Origin: Anaerolineales bacterium
Lineage (GTDB): Bacteria; Chloroflexota; Anaerolineae; Anaerolineales; UBA11579
Assembly (NCBI GenBank): GCA_024710875.1
Contig: JANJTX010000013.1
Span: 1 to 51,585, forward strand
Length of the DNA stretch: 51,585 bases
Reading direction: 5' to 3'
Of the stretch, positions 33,086-42,400 are shown in pieces. The position numbers and the translations under genes are program-made. The notes beneath the pieces were generated by a model. That model searched no databases and was not told the origin of the DNA. It worked only from the letters and a program-made list of their open reading frames with translations. The stretch's first letter is position 1, and every line of letters begins with the position of its first letter.

Positions 33086-34246
33086 TCAGTAGGTCAGCCG
33101 TTTTTCGATGGTGAGTTCGGCCGTGGCGAGGATGTCGGCGATGCGCTGGCCGGCCAGGCCGTCGCCATAGAGCGTGTCCTGCGGGGCGCGACCGTTGTTG
33201 ATCTGGGTTTCGATGGCCGCCCGGATGGCATCCCGGTCATAGCCCACATCCAGCACGTTCTTGCCACGCTCGCGCCCGGCCTGGCGACTGCCGATATTCA
33301 CCGCCGGTACGCCCAGGAAAGCGCACTCACGGATGCCAACGCTGGAATTGCCCACAATGGCACGGCTGTTGAGCAGCAGGCGCAGAAAGTCGGAGGGCTC
33401 CATGTTCTTGAAGAAATGAATATTTTGCGGGGCAACGATTTCGCGAAACGAGCGAATGCCCTCGGAGGTGCCATCCGCCCCGGCATCCACGTTCGGCCAG
33501 AACCACAGGGTCGGCAGGCCGATGTCATGTACGGCGTGGAGGGTTTCCTTAATGTGCTGGCGGGCGACCTTGTTTTCGGTGGTCACCGGGTGTTGCATTA
33601 CCACCAGATAGCCCTGGGCGTAGTCCACTTCCTTGCCTACGCCGCCGTACTTTTCGTAGGGGTTGAAATCCAGCGCCGGCTGGTCCAAAATCTGGGCCGC
33701 CAGGTCCACCGAAGGGCAGCCGGTCAGGTGGACTTTGGCCGGGTCTTCGCCCATCTGTATCACGCGCTGGGCGGCCATCTCGGTGGCGACGAGATGCAGG
33801 TCGGCAAGTTTGGTCACGGCGTGGCGCACTTTTTCATCAATCGAGCCGGTTACTTCGCCGCCCTGTACATGCGCAACCGGGATGTTCATGTAGGCGGCGG
33901 CGATGGCGGTGGCGATGGTTTCGTAGCGGTCGGCAATCGTCACGACCACATCCGGGCCGAGGTTGTCAAAGACGGTCGCCAGTTCCAGCAGGCCGAGGCC
34001 GGTAGTCTTGGCCATGGAAGTTGGGTTTTCGCCTTCCAGCACCATCGAGACGCGGGCGGCGATTTCAAAGCCATCCTTGAGGATGTAGCGCACCGCCGAG
34101 CCGTAGCGGTCCAGCAGGGCGCTGGCGGCCACCACCAGTTGCAGTTCAAGGTCGGGGTGAGCCACAATCGCATCCAGGGCGGTCTTGATGCGCGAGTAGG
34201 ACGGGCGGGCGGTAACGACGACACACACTTTGCGTTTCATGGGCAT
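33086..34246 (-). CDS. neuC: Hydrolysing UDP-GlcNAc (or UDP-diNAc-bacillosamine) 2-epimerase, NeuC/LegG-like
   Basis: A 386-residue GT-B-fold enzyme distinct from the wecB product at the left edge. It has VVTARPSYSRIKTAL at the N-terminus, the VTIADRYETIATAIAA and VAHVQGGEVTGSIDEKVRHAVTK segments of hydrolysing epimerases, and NSSVGIRECAFLGVPAVNIGSRQAGRERG near the C-terminus. It releases ManNAc (or a diacetylated 6-deoxy sugar) from the UDP sugar as the precursor for the neuB product. Starts at 34246, directly after the neuB stop; a second ATG two codons later (34240) is equally possible. Confidence 0.9.
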   Translation of the reverse strand: MPMKRKVCVVVTARPSYSRIKTALDAIVAHPDLELQLVVAASALLDRYGSAVRYILKDGFEIAARVSMVLEGENPTSMAKTTGLGLLELATVFDNLGPDVVVTIADRYETIATAIAAAYMNIPVAHVQGGEVTGSIDEKVRHAVTKLADLHLVATEMAAQRVIQMGEDPAKVHLTGCPSVDLAAQILDQPALDFNPYEKYGGVGKEVDYAQGYLVVMQHPVTTENKVARQHIKETLHAVHDIGLPTLWFWPNVDAGADGTSEGIRSFREIVAPQNIHFFKNMEPSDFLRLLLNSRAIVGNSSVGIRECAFLGVPAVNIGSRQAGRERGKNVLDVGYDRDAIRAAIETQINNGRAPQDTLYGDGLAGQRIADILATAELTIEKRLTY

Positions 34247-35272
34247 TTATTCCAGGTCTTCGGCCTGCAGCAGGCTATCGGCGGGGAGGGCGCGGCGCAG
34301 GCGGCGACCAATGACGGCGGGCAGCTGGTCGGGCGGCAGGCCGCTGCCGGGCTTCTTTAATACCAGGTCTTCGGCCGCCAGCGTAGTTCCGGCGGGCAGG
34401 TCGCGGCGCGCCACGATGCTGCGAGTGAACAGCGCCCGCAGGGGCTGCAATTCACCAGCGAGGGCATCTTTATCCACCGGGTTGGCGCGCATGGCTTCGA
34501 TGAAGCGCACGCCCTCTACCAGTTGGGCGAGTTCCTCGGTGGTGACCGAAGCAATCACATCCGGCCCGAACATGTCGCGATGCAGCGCCAGATGCACTTC
34601 CAAAACATCGATGCCAAGCACGGCCGCCGCCAGCCCGGGGTAGATGCTGCCGGAATGGTCCGAGAGGCCGACCGGCGTGCCGTAGCGTGCGCGGTAAAAC
34701 GGGATCAGGTTAAGGCCGATTTTTTCCGGCGGAGAAGGATAGGCCGAGGTGCATTGCAGCACAGTCAGAGGGTTGCCGTGTGCCTTGAAGAAGGCCACCG
34801 CCGCATCCACTTCGGACAGCGGGCTCATGCCGGAGGAGAGGAAGACCGGCCCGCCAGTGGCGGCGATGCGTTCCAGCATCGGGGTGTTGCCCAGCTCGCC
34901 AGAGGCGATTTTCCAGGCGTAGTTGCCCACCTGCTCCAGCAATTCCACCGCTTCCAGCGAGAAGGGCGAGGACATAAACTTCAGGCCGGCTTCGTCGGCG
35001 TGGGTTTTGAGGCCGTGCCACTGCTCGGGGGTAAATTCCATGCGCTGCCAGTAGGCGTAGCGGCTTTCATCCTGCTTGCTGAACTTCACCCGCCACGGCT
35101 CGCCGGGGGTGCTTTCGGCGGCGGCGATATGAGTCTGGAATTTAATCGCATCCGCGCCGGCGCGGGCGGCGGCATCAATGAAAGCATGCGCCAGGCCGAG
35201 GCTGCCATCATGCGATTGGGCGACTTCAGCAATAATCAGGGCGCGGGTGTGGGCGGGCTGGACAGGGAACAT
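34247..35272 (-). CDS. neuB: N-acetylneuraminate (nonulosonic acid) synthase
   Basis: A 341-residue NeuB family enzyme joining ManNAc (or a related sugar) with phosphoenolpyruvate. The TIM-barrel part has LIIAEVAQSHDGSLGLA, DAIKFQTHIA, KIASGELGNTPML and GLSDHSGSIYPGLAA. The C-terminal 60 or so residues (IVARRDLPAGTTLAAEDLVLKKPGSGL) form the SAF/antifreeze-like domain normal for NeuB. The first gene of a seven-gene unit with a TATAAT box at 35309-35314. No CMP-sialate synthetase (NeuA) is present in the window, so activation must be encoded elsewhere. Confidence 0.94.
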   Translation of the reverse strand: MFPVQPAHTRALIIAEVAQSHDGSLGLAHAFIDAAARAGADAIKFQTHIAAAESTPGEPWRVKFSKQDESRYAYWQRMEFTPEQWHGLKTHADEAGLKFMSSPFSLEAVELLEQVGNYAWKIASGELGNTPMLERIAATGGPVFLSSGMSPLSEVDAAVAFFKAHGNPLTVLQCTSAYPSPPEKIGLNLIPFYRARYGTPVGLSDHSGSIYPGLAAAVLGIDVLEVHLALHRDMFGPDVIASVTTEELAQLVEGVRFIEAMRANPVDKDALAGELQPLRALFTRSIVARRDLPAGTTLAAEDLVLKKPGSGLPPDQLPAVIGRRLRRALPADSLLQAEDLE

Positions 35273-35308
35273 GGGCAGAGGCGGCGCGCAGGGGCGCGCC
35301 AGCCCTGA

Positions 35309-35314
35309 ATTATA
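35309..35314 (-). promoter_or_regulatory. -10 box of the neuB glycan operon
   Basis: TATAAT on the minus strand, giving a transcript start near 35302 and a leader of about 30 bases. No clear -35 is found at the standard spacing, and no strong Shine-Dalgarno precedes the neuB ATG. Confidence 0.45.
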
Positions 35315-35385
35315 CCGGATGCAGGCCGCTTAAACCCCAACGCCCCGTTTGAGGGCGCTGTGATAGAATGCGGTGTTTTGCGGAG

Positions 35386-35468
35386 TGCCGAAGGTGGGAA
35401 TCGAACCCACACGTCCAAAGGACTCGCGATTTTGAGTCGCGCGCGTCTGCCAGTTCCGCCACTTCGGC
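35386..35468 (-). tRNA. tRNA-Leu (anticodon CAA)
   Basis: An 83-base class II tRNA. The acceptor stem GCCGAAG (35468-35462) pairs with CTTCGGC (35393-35387), followed by discriminator A at 35386. The D-arm GCGGAACTGGCAGACGC, the anticodon stem CGCGA/TCGCG around loop CTCAAAA (anticodon CAA), a variable arm AGTCC...GGAC, and the T-arm GTGGG-TTCGATT-CCCAC are all visible. CCA is not encoded. The -35/-10 pair at 35480-35508 lies immediately upstream. Confidence 0.96.
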
Positions 35469-35479
35469 AAGGCTGCGCA

Positions 35480-35508
35480 AGTATAATCCGAATGTTTCGC
35501 CCCTTCAA
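35480..35508 (-). promoter_or_regulatory. tRNA-Leu promoter, overlapping an opposite -10 for the MFS gene
   Basis: On the minus strand, TTGAAG (35503-35508) and TATACT (35480-35485) have a 17-base spacer, ending 11 bases before the tRNA. On the plus strand a perfect TATAAT (35482-35487) overlaps the same site and would start a transcript about 30 bases before the MFS ATG. Confidence 0.7.
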
Positions 35509-35523
35509 GGGTGTTGAGGCCGT

Positions 35524-36783
35524 ATGTTGCCAGAAAACCTGAAAACCATCCAGACCCGCATTGCGGTTACGCTGTTCATCGCCCAGTCGTTTACTTCGGC
35601 CGGGCTGATTGCGATGGCGACCCTGATGACGATTGTGGCCACCGATTTGGGCGGCAGCGAGGCGTTGGCCGGCATCCCGAATGCAGTCAATAACCTGGCC
35701 GCCGCCCCGGCGGCGTATGTCTTCGGCCTGCTGTGGGACCGCACCGGCCGCCGCAATGGGCTGGCGCTCGGCCTGGCCTTTGGCATCCTCGGGGCGGGCG
35801 TGGCCGTGGTCGCCGTCCAGACCGGGAACTTCGCCCTCTTTCTGGGGGCGATGCTCGGGCTCGGCTTTGCCCGCTCGGCCAGCGGCCTGTCGCGCTTTAT
35901 CGCCGCCGAGGTCAACCTGCCGGAAGTGCGCGGCCGGGCGATTGCCTATGTGGTGCTGGGCGGCACGGTCGGGGCGGTGGGCGGCCCGTTGCTGGTGGCG
36001 CCTTCCAGCCAGTGGGCGCTGGCGGCCGGCCTGCCGGAACTGGCCGGGCCGTTTGCCGCCGGGCTGGGGCTGTACCTGCTGGGTACGCTGAGCGTCTGGC
36101 TCGGCCTGCGCCCCGAACCGATGACGATTGCACGTCAACTGGCCGATGCCGTGCCGGTCGCCGAACGCCCCAGTGAAACGCCGCGCCCGCTGGGCGAAAT
36201 TTTGCGCCAGCCGGCGGTCATCGCCGCCATCCTCTCGATTTCGCTTTCGCAAATGGTGATGATTGGCGTGATGGGTATTACCTCGCTCCACATGCGCCAC
36301 CACGACCACCCTTTCACTGCCATCTCGCTGGTGTTCTCGGCCCACACGTTGGGCATGTTCGCCTTCTCGGTCTTCACTGGCCGCCTGGCCGACCGCTGGG
36401 GGCGCTTCCCCACCATCCTGACCGGCTGCCTGATCTTGCTGCTCTCATTCGCCATCGCCCCGATTTCAGTCGGCACGCCGCTGCTCTCGCTGGCCCTGTT
36501 CCTGCTGGGGCTGGGCTGGAACTTTTGTTTTGTGGGCGGCTCGGCCCTGCTGGCCGACCAGCTCACTCCGGCCGAGCGCGCCCGCACCCAGGGCTTCAAT
36601 GATGTCTTTTTGGGGCTGGCGGCCGCCGCCGCGGCCTACTTAAGCGGGCTGGTGTTCGCCGCCCAGGGCTACGGCCTGCTCAACCTGTACAGCGCCCTCA
36701 TTACCCTCATCCCACTGGCCGCCATCCTGTTGTGGCGGCGGCAAACGCACCGGGCTCAACCGGCGGCGCAACCCATTCACTAA
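35524..36783 (+). CDS. Major facilitator superfamily transporter
   Basis: A 419-residue protein with twelve predicted membrane helices. The MFS loop motif appears as GLLWDRTGRRNGLA (about residues 68-81) and again, after the central loop (about 200-230), as GRLADRWGRFPTIL (about 286-299), the usual two-fold pattern. The family exports or imports small solutes with ion coupling; the helices give no clue to the substrate. A GAGG site precedes the ATG. It is divergent from tRNA-Leu and lies 12 bases before ychF. Confidence 0.9.
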   Translation: MLPENLKTIQTRIAVTLFIAQSFTSAGLIAMATLMTIVATDLGGSEALAGIPNAVNNLAAAPAAYVFGLLWDRTGRRNGLALGLAFGILGAGVAVVAVQTGNFALFLGAMLGLGFARSASGLSRFIAAEVNLPEVRGRAIAYVVLGGTVGAVGGPLLVAPSSQWALAAGLPELAGPFAAGLGLYLLGTLSVWLGLRPEPMTIARQLADAVPVAERPSETPRPLGEILRQPAVIAAILSISLSQMVMIGVMGITSLHMRHHDHPFTAISLVFSAHTLGMFAFSVFTGRLADRWGRFPTILTGCLILLLSFAIAPISVGTPLLSLALFLLGLGWNFCFVGGSALLADQLTPAERARTQGFNDVFLGLAAAAAAYLSGLVFAAQGYGLLNLYSALITLIPLAAILLWRRQTHRAQPAAQPIH

Positions 36784-36795
36784 ACCAGAGGTCTC

Positions 36796-37851
36796 ATGAA
36801 ACTCGGAATTATCGGACTGCCGCAAACCGGCAAAACCACCATCTTCAACGCCCTGACGCGCGGCAATGTGCCCACCACCATGAGCGGCAAAATGGAAGTG
36901 CACACCGCCGTGGTGGATGTGCCCGACCCGCGCGTGGATGTACTCTCTAAAATGTACAATCCAAAGAAAACCGCCTACGCCAAAGTAACCTATGCCGACA
37001 TCGCCGGGTTGGAAGGCGGCGGGCAGGGTGACATCGCCGGGCCACTGCGCAATGAACTGGGCCAGATGGATGGCTTCCTGCATGTGGTGCGCTGCTTTGA
37101 AGACGACAGCGTGCCGCACCGCAGCGGCAGCCTCGACCCGCGCCGCGACATCGAAGGCATGGCGGGTGAACTGCTGCTGGTGGACTTGATTACGGTGGAA
37201 AACAAGGTTCAGAAACTGAAGGATGACCGTGGCAAGGGCGGCCGCGACAAGGCCGAGCTGGAGCGCGAGATCGTGTTGTTCGACCGCCTGCACGCCTGCC
37301 TTTCGGCCGACCAGCCCCTGCGTATGCTGGACCTGACCGGCGAGGAACTCAAATCGCTGGGCGGCTACCAGTTCCTCACCCTCAAGCCGATGCTGGTGGT
37401 GCTGAACCTGGGCGAGAGCCAGAGCGCCCCGGATGTGGCCGACCTGACCCCCAACGCCATCGCCCTGCAGGGCAAGCTGGAAATGGACATCGCCCAATTG
37501 CCGCCGGAGGATGCAGCCATGTTCATGGAAGAATACGGCATCAGCGAACCGAGCCTGAACCGCATGATCCGCGCCTCCTACCAGTTGCTCGGCCTGCAGT
37601 CTTTCTTCACCGTGGGCGAGGACGAAGTGCGCGCCTGGACGGTGCGGGTCGGAGCGCAAGCCCCCGAAGCGGCGGCCGTCATTCACACCGATTTGCAAAA
37701 GGGTTTCATCCGCGCCGAAGTCGTGGCCTACGAGGATTTAAGCAGCCTCGGCAGCATGGCCGAAGCCCGCAATGTGGGCAAGTTCCGCGTGGAAGGCAAA
37801 GACTACATCGTGCAGGATGGCGACATCCTGCATGTGCGCTTCAACCTGTAA
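36796..37851 (+). CDS. ychF: YchF/OLA1-family nucleotide-binding protein
   Basis: A 351-residue Obg-superfamily ATPase. The P-loop is GLPQTGKTT (residues 7-15), where most YchF proteins have GLPNVGKST. The G3 motif DIAGL and the relaxed specificity motif VLNLGE (NxxE, typical of ATP-preferring YchF) are present. A coiled-coil region lies at about 130-190, and the C-terminal TGS domain (SFFTVGEDEVRAWTVR to VQDGDILHVRFNL) completes the family architecture. It associates with ribosomes and redox stress in other bacteria. The AGAGG ribosome site lies four bases before the ATG. Confidence 0.92.
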   Translation: MKLGIIGLPQTGKTTIFNALTRGNVPTTMSGKMEVHTAVVDVPDPRVDVLSKMYNPKKTAYAKVTYADIAGLEGGGQGDIAGPLRNELGQMDGFLHVVRCFEDDSVPHRSGSLDPRRDIEGMAGELLLVDLITVENKVQKLKDDRGKGGRDKAELEREIVLFDRLHACLSADQPLRMLDLTGEELKSLGGYQFLTLKPMLVVLNLGESQSAPDVADLTPNAIALQGKLEMDIAQLPPEDAAMFMEEYGISEPSLNRMIRASYQLLGLQSFFTVGEDEVRAWTVRVGAQAPEAAAVIHTDLQKGFIRAEVVAYEDLSSLGSMAEARNVGKFRVEGKDYIVQDGDILHVRFNL

Positions 37852-37884
37852 AAAACTGTTTCAGAAGTCCCTGGAATAAAGTCT

Positions 37885-37903
37885 CCATTCCGAGCGCAGC
37901 GGA
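37885..37903. repeat. Half-element of the TCATTCCGAG repeat family
   Basis: CCATTCCGAGCGCAGCGGA between the convergent ychF and VOC genes matches one arm of the TCATTCCGAG-type dispersed palindrome, without a matching second arm, so it looks like a decayed copy. Confidence 0.35.
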
Positions 37904-37910
37904 ACCCGCC

Positions 37911-38360
37911 CTAAGCCCAGGACTGCACTTCGAGGATGTTGCCCTCCGGGTCAGTCAGGTAACACCAGGTTACCTGTGCGCCGGTCTTCGTCGTCAGAGT
38001 CACTATCTCGCCCACCGCGGCGCCACCATTCGCCAGTACTTTCGCCCGCAATGCGGCTACATCCTCGGTTTCAAACGCCAGGTGGCCGAAGCCCGGCCAG
38101 TTCACGGCTGGCGGCGGCCCCTCGGCCAGCTCGTCATAATGGTAGATTTCAAGCGTCGGGCCTGCCGGCCCCCAACCCGGCAGCCGCAGGTGGGCGCCAG
38201 TCATGTGCGCCCCGGTCAAGCCCGTGCCGGCATCCAGCGCCGCTCCGGCATAATCGCGTTCCGGCGGCACGAGTTCACAGCCAAACACGGCGGTATAAAA
38301 GGCGGCCAGCGCCCGCCAGTCGCGTGCAATCAGGTTGGTATGGACATACTTTATCGCCAT
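37911..38360 (-). CDS. VOC family (glyoxalase/dioxygenase fold) protein
   Basis: A 149-residue protein of two beta-alpha-beta-beta-beta modules. It starts KYVHTNLIARDWRALAAFYTAVFG and ends TDPEGNILEVQSW. Possible metal ligands are His7, Glu70 (LEIYHYD), His92 (FGHLAFE) and Glu145 in NILEV, the pattern of metal-dependent VOC enzymes. The substrate is unknown; candidates are glyoxalase-like or antibiotic-binding activities. It stands alone behind an AAGGAG site. Confidence 0.87.
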   Translation of the reverse strand: MAIKYVHTNLIARDWRALAAFYTAVFGCELVPPERDYAGAALDAGTGLTGAHMTGAHLRLPGWGPAGPTLEIYHYDELAEGPPPAVNWPGFGHLAFETEDVAALRAKVLANGGAAVGEIVTLTTKTGAQVTWCYLTDPEGNILEVQSWA

Positions 38361-38432
38361 GGTGCGCTCCTTGTTTCAGCGCCAATTCTACCTGCCCGGC
38401 CGCGCGGCAGGCAAAAACCCCGCACCTCATGC

Positions 38433-38438
38433 TACACT
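38433..38438 (+). promoter_or_regulatory. -10 box immediately before queA
   Basis: TACACT ends only 8 bases before the queA ATG and no Shine-Dalgarno is visible, so the transcript would begin at or next to the start codon. No convincing -35 is seen. Confidence 0.35.
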
Positions 38439-38446
38439 AGCCCGCG

Positions 38447-39469
38447 ATGAAAACGGACGATTTTGATTATGTACTGCCGCCGGAGCGGATTGCCCAAACA
38501 CCAGCCGAGCCGCGCGACCATGCCCGCCTGCTGGGCCTGGAGCGGGTGAGCGGTACGCTGACGCATGACCATTTTTACAATCTGGGCCATTATTTGCGGC
38601 CCGGCGACCTGCTGGTGGTGAACCAGACCCGGGTGCTGCCGGCGCGCCTGCCGGCGCGCAAACAGCCCGGCGGCGGCAAAGCCGAGTTGCTGCTGCTGAA
38701 CCGGCGGGACGACCACACCTGGGAGGCACTGGTGGGTGGCAAGGGGCTGGGGGTGGGCCGCCAATTGCTCCTGCTGGATGGACGCGTGGCAGAAGTCCAG
38801 GAGGACCTGGGTGGGCCGCGCCGTCTGGTGCGATTTGAAACCCCGCTGGATGGGGCATTGGATGCGCTGGGCGAGATGCCGCTGCCGCCGTACATCCATG
38901 AACGGTTGGCGGATAAGGAGCGGTATCAGACGGTGTATTCCCGGGCGGCCGGTTCGGCGGCGGCGCCCACGGCCGGGTTGCATTTCACGCCCCAGTTACT
39001 GGAGGCGTTACAGGCGCAAGGGGTAGGTCTGGCGCGGGTAACCCTGCATGTGGGGCTGGATACCTTTGCGCCGGTGAACGAAGACGACCCCGGCACACAC
39101 GAAATTCATAGCGAGTGGTGCGAACTGACGGAAGAAACCGCGGCGCAGATTAATGCGGCCCGGGCGGCGGGGGGGCGAATTGTGGCGGTGGGGACGACCA
39201 GCGTGCGCACTCTGGAGAGTGCGGCCCAAACGGCAGCCGCGGGCCGGGCGGTGGCGGCGTTCAGCGGGCAGACGCGCTTGTATATTCTGCCGGGGTACGA
39301 ATTTAGGGCAGTGGATGCGATGATTACCAATTTCCACCTGCCGCGCTCCACGTTGTTGATGCTGGTGAGCGCCTTTGCCGGCCGCGAGCGGGTGCTGGCG
39401 GCGTACCAGACGGCAATTGAGGAACAGTACCGCTTTTATTCGTTTGGGGATGCGATGTGGATCGCCTGA
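38447..39469 (+). CDS. queA: S-adenosylmethionine:tRNA ribosyltransferase-isomerase
   Basis: A 340-residue QueA. It adds the ribosyl part of SAM to 7-aminomethyl-7-deazaguanine in tRNA during queuosine synthesis. Diagnostic segments are DYVLPPERIAQTPAEPRDHARLL at the start, NQTRVLPARLPARK, PLPPYIH, YQTVYSRAAGSAAAPTAGLHFT and TTSVRTLES. The length is typical. Other que genes and tgt are not in the window. It ends eight bases before the convergent HD-GYP gene, leaving no room for a separate terminator. Confidence 0.96.
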   Translation: MKTDDFDYVLPPERIAQTPAEPRDHARLLGLERVSGTLTHDHFYNLGHYLRPGDLLVVNQTRVLPARLPARKQPGGGKAELLLLNRRDDHTWEALVGGKGLGVGRQLLLLDGRVAEVQEDLGGPRRLVRFETPLDGALDALGEMPLPPYIHERLADKERYQTVYSRAAGSAAAPTAGLHFTPQLLEALQAQGVGLARVTLHVGLDTFAPVNEDDPGTHEIHSEWCELTEETAAQINAARAAGGRIVAVGTTSVRTLESAAQTAAAGRAVAAFSGQTRLYILPGYEFRAVDAMITNFHLPRSTLLMLVSAFAGRERVLAAYQTAIEEQYRFYSFGDAMWIA

Positions 39470-39476
39470 AGGCAAT

Positions 39477-42400
39477 TTAGCCCGACTTCTTTTTAGGGGC
39501 AGGATTTTTCTTGGGGGCGTTCTTGGGGGCGCTATTTTTGTCGCCGGATTTTGCCTTGGGTTTAGCGGCTTTGGCTTTGGGCCGGGGGTTTTTGGGTTTG
39601 GGCTCGGTTTTTTCTTCCAGCATGCGGGCGAAGAGACTGACCACTTTCGGGTCAAACTGGGTGCCACTGTATTGTCTGAGTTCGGCAATTGCCTCGGCCC
39701 GGGTGCGGGCGGCGCGGTAGACGCGGTTATCGGTGATGGCGGTGTAGGCATCCACCACGGCGAGGATGCGGGCGCCGAGGGGGATGTCTTCGCCGGCCAG
39801 GCCGTCCGGGTAGCCCTGGCCGTCGAACCATTCCTGGTGGCTGCGGATGATGGGGGCGACCGCGCCAAGTTTTTTGACCGGGGCAACGATGCTGGCGCCG
39901 AGTTCGGGGTGTCGCTGGATGGCGCGCTGCTCGTCTGCGGTGAGGGCGGCGGGTTTGAGCAGCACTTCATCCGGCACACCAATTTTGCCGATGTCATGCA
40001 ACAGGGCGGCCCAGCGCAGGGCTTCGAGCTGAGTGGGCGGCAGGTTGAAGTGCCGGCCAAGTTCTTCGGCCCAGATGGCCATGCGCTCGCTGTGGTTGCT
40101 GGTGTAGGAGTCGCGCACATCCATGGCGTTGGCGAGGGCCAGTACCGTCTGGACGTAAGCATCTTCCAGTTCTTCGTACAGGCGGGCGTTCTGGACGGCA
40201 ACGCCGGCCTGGCGGCCGATGGATTCGAGCAGGGCAAGGTCGCGCGGGCTGAAGACGCGAGCCGGGTCGCGGGTGAAGATGCCGAGCACGCCGATGCGGC
40301 CTTCGCCGGACTTGATGGGGGCCGCCAGCAGGCCATTGACGCCAGCCTCGGCCCAGGCGGGGATGGCTTTGGGGTGGCGGGGATAATCCTGCACGACGAG
40401 GCCGTTCCCGGAGGAGAGGATTTCCCACATCAGGCCGTGGCCGTTGGTGAGGTGGAGTTCAATCTCGGCGGGTTTGTTGTAGAAGAAGGTTTCCAGGACT
40501 TCATGGGTTTCGGGGTTGGCGATGGCGATGGAGGCGATTTCGCCGCCGACCAGTTCGCAGGCGAGCTTGCCAACCTGCTCGAAGAGGGTCGGCTGGTCCA
40601 GGGCGCGGCTGATGGCGCGGGTGACATCGTTGAGGCGTTGTTCGCGGTCCAGGGCGGTGTTGGTTTCCTGAAACAGGCGGGCGTTCTGGATGGCAATGCC
40701 GGCCTGACGGCCGATGGTTTCGATGGTGTTGACGTCGCGTGGACTGAAGTGACCGGGTTGGCTGACATAATACACGGCCAGCGCGCCGATGACTTCATCG
40801 CCGGCCCAGACCGGCACAGCGATGAAGGCACGGGCGCGGGCGGCTTCGTGATGGGCGAGCGAATCGGGGTGGTCACCGTAGCTGTTGAGCAGAATCGATT
40901 CGCCAGTATCAACGATTTTCCAGGCCAGCCCCTCGCCACGACGGCTGGTGCGGGTGTAGTTGGTTTCCAGGGGGTTGTAGACGTAGGGGAATTCCATTGT
41001 GTCGCCATCGGGCAGCAGGAGGCCGAGTGAGCCGGCTTCGGCGCCAACCGATTCGCAGGCCATACGGACGACATCGGTCATCACGCCTTCAACCGCCAGC
41101 TCACGGGTGAGTTTGCGGGTAATTTCGTTGAGTTGCTGCTCGCGGCGCAGGTTCTCGTTGCTTTCGGCAAACAGGCGGGCGATTTCAATGGCGTTGGCGG
41201 CATGGTTGGCAAAAGCGGTGGCCAGCTGGGCATCTTCAGGGGTGAATTGCCCGGCCTGGTAGCCATCCACCGTGAGGATGCCGATGACCTCGCCGCGGGC
41301 GACGAGCGGGACGCCGAGCCAGGCGACGATTTTTTCGGCATGCGGCGATTGCAGCCAGCCGGGGTCCAGCCGCACATCGTCAATAATAGTGGTGCGCTGC
41401 TCAAAGAGGATGGGTTGGGCGGGGCGGTTTTCAGCGACTTTGAAGCCGAAGCCGATGAGCTCGGCGGGCAGGTCGCCGCCGACGCGCTCGATGATGAGCA
41501 GTTCGTCGTGGCGCAACATGACGGAGGCGCTATCGTAAGGTACGACCTTGCGAAGTTGCTGGAGGATGAGATCCAGTACGGTGTCGCGGTCGGTGGTGGT
41601 GCCGAGGATGTGGGTGATTTCGCGCAGGGTTTCGGCCTGCTGGCGCTGACGGCGTTCGGTCTGGAGGAGGCGGGCTTTGGCGAGGGCCAGGGCGAGCTGG
41701 TCGGCGAGGGTACTTAAGGCGGCGACATCGTCCTGGTCAAAGGCGTTGAGCTGGTTGCTGTCGATATTGAGGATGCCAATCAGTTCGCCTTCGGCCAGCA
41801 GGGGCATGGCGAGTTCAGCGCGAATTTCACCGATGTCCGGGGGTTGGAAGTCCGGGTGTTCGGCGGCGTTGTTGGCGAGCACGTACTTGCGGGTGCGGGC
41901 GGCCAGGCCGAGCAGGCCCTCATGGATGGATTGGCGGTAGCGGCCGGGGGTGATGCTCTCGCTGTAAGGGACGGAGAGGGCTTCGAGGCGCAGGGTTTCG
42001 CCATCCGGCTCGAGGCACAGGACGCCGACATTGTTGTAACCGAAGTCGCTGTGGAGGCGGTTGGCAACCAGTTGGCAGAGTTCGGTGGCATCCAGCAGGC
42101 CGCTGAGGTCGCGACCGAGGCTGTTGAGCAGCGTGAGGTGGCGGGCGTGTTTTTGTTCGGTGGCGCGGGCGCGCAGGCGTTCGATGACGACGGTCATCTG
42201 GCCGGCAAGGGTGGAGAGCAGGCGTTCATCGTTGCCGGTGAAGGCGGCTGGCAGGTGGCTTTCGGCATTGACAACACCGATGATTTTGCGCCCGGCCTGG
42301 AGCGGGACACACAGCTCGGCTCTGGCGTTTTCGTCCAGGCGGATGTACGTGGGGTCGGCGGAGACATCATCCACGCGTACGGCCTGGCCGGTGCGGAAGA

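Noticed and set aside
39375-41030. Long plus-strand open frame opposite the HD-GYP gene, also seen at 41844-43334
   Set aside because: The sense protein has REC, PAS, GAF and HD-GYP motifs throughout; antisense frames are Gly/Val-rich and featureless.
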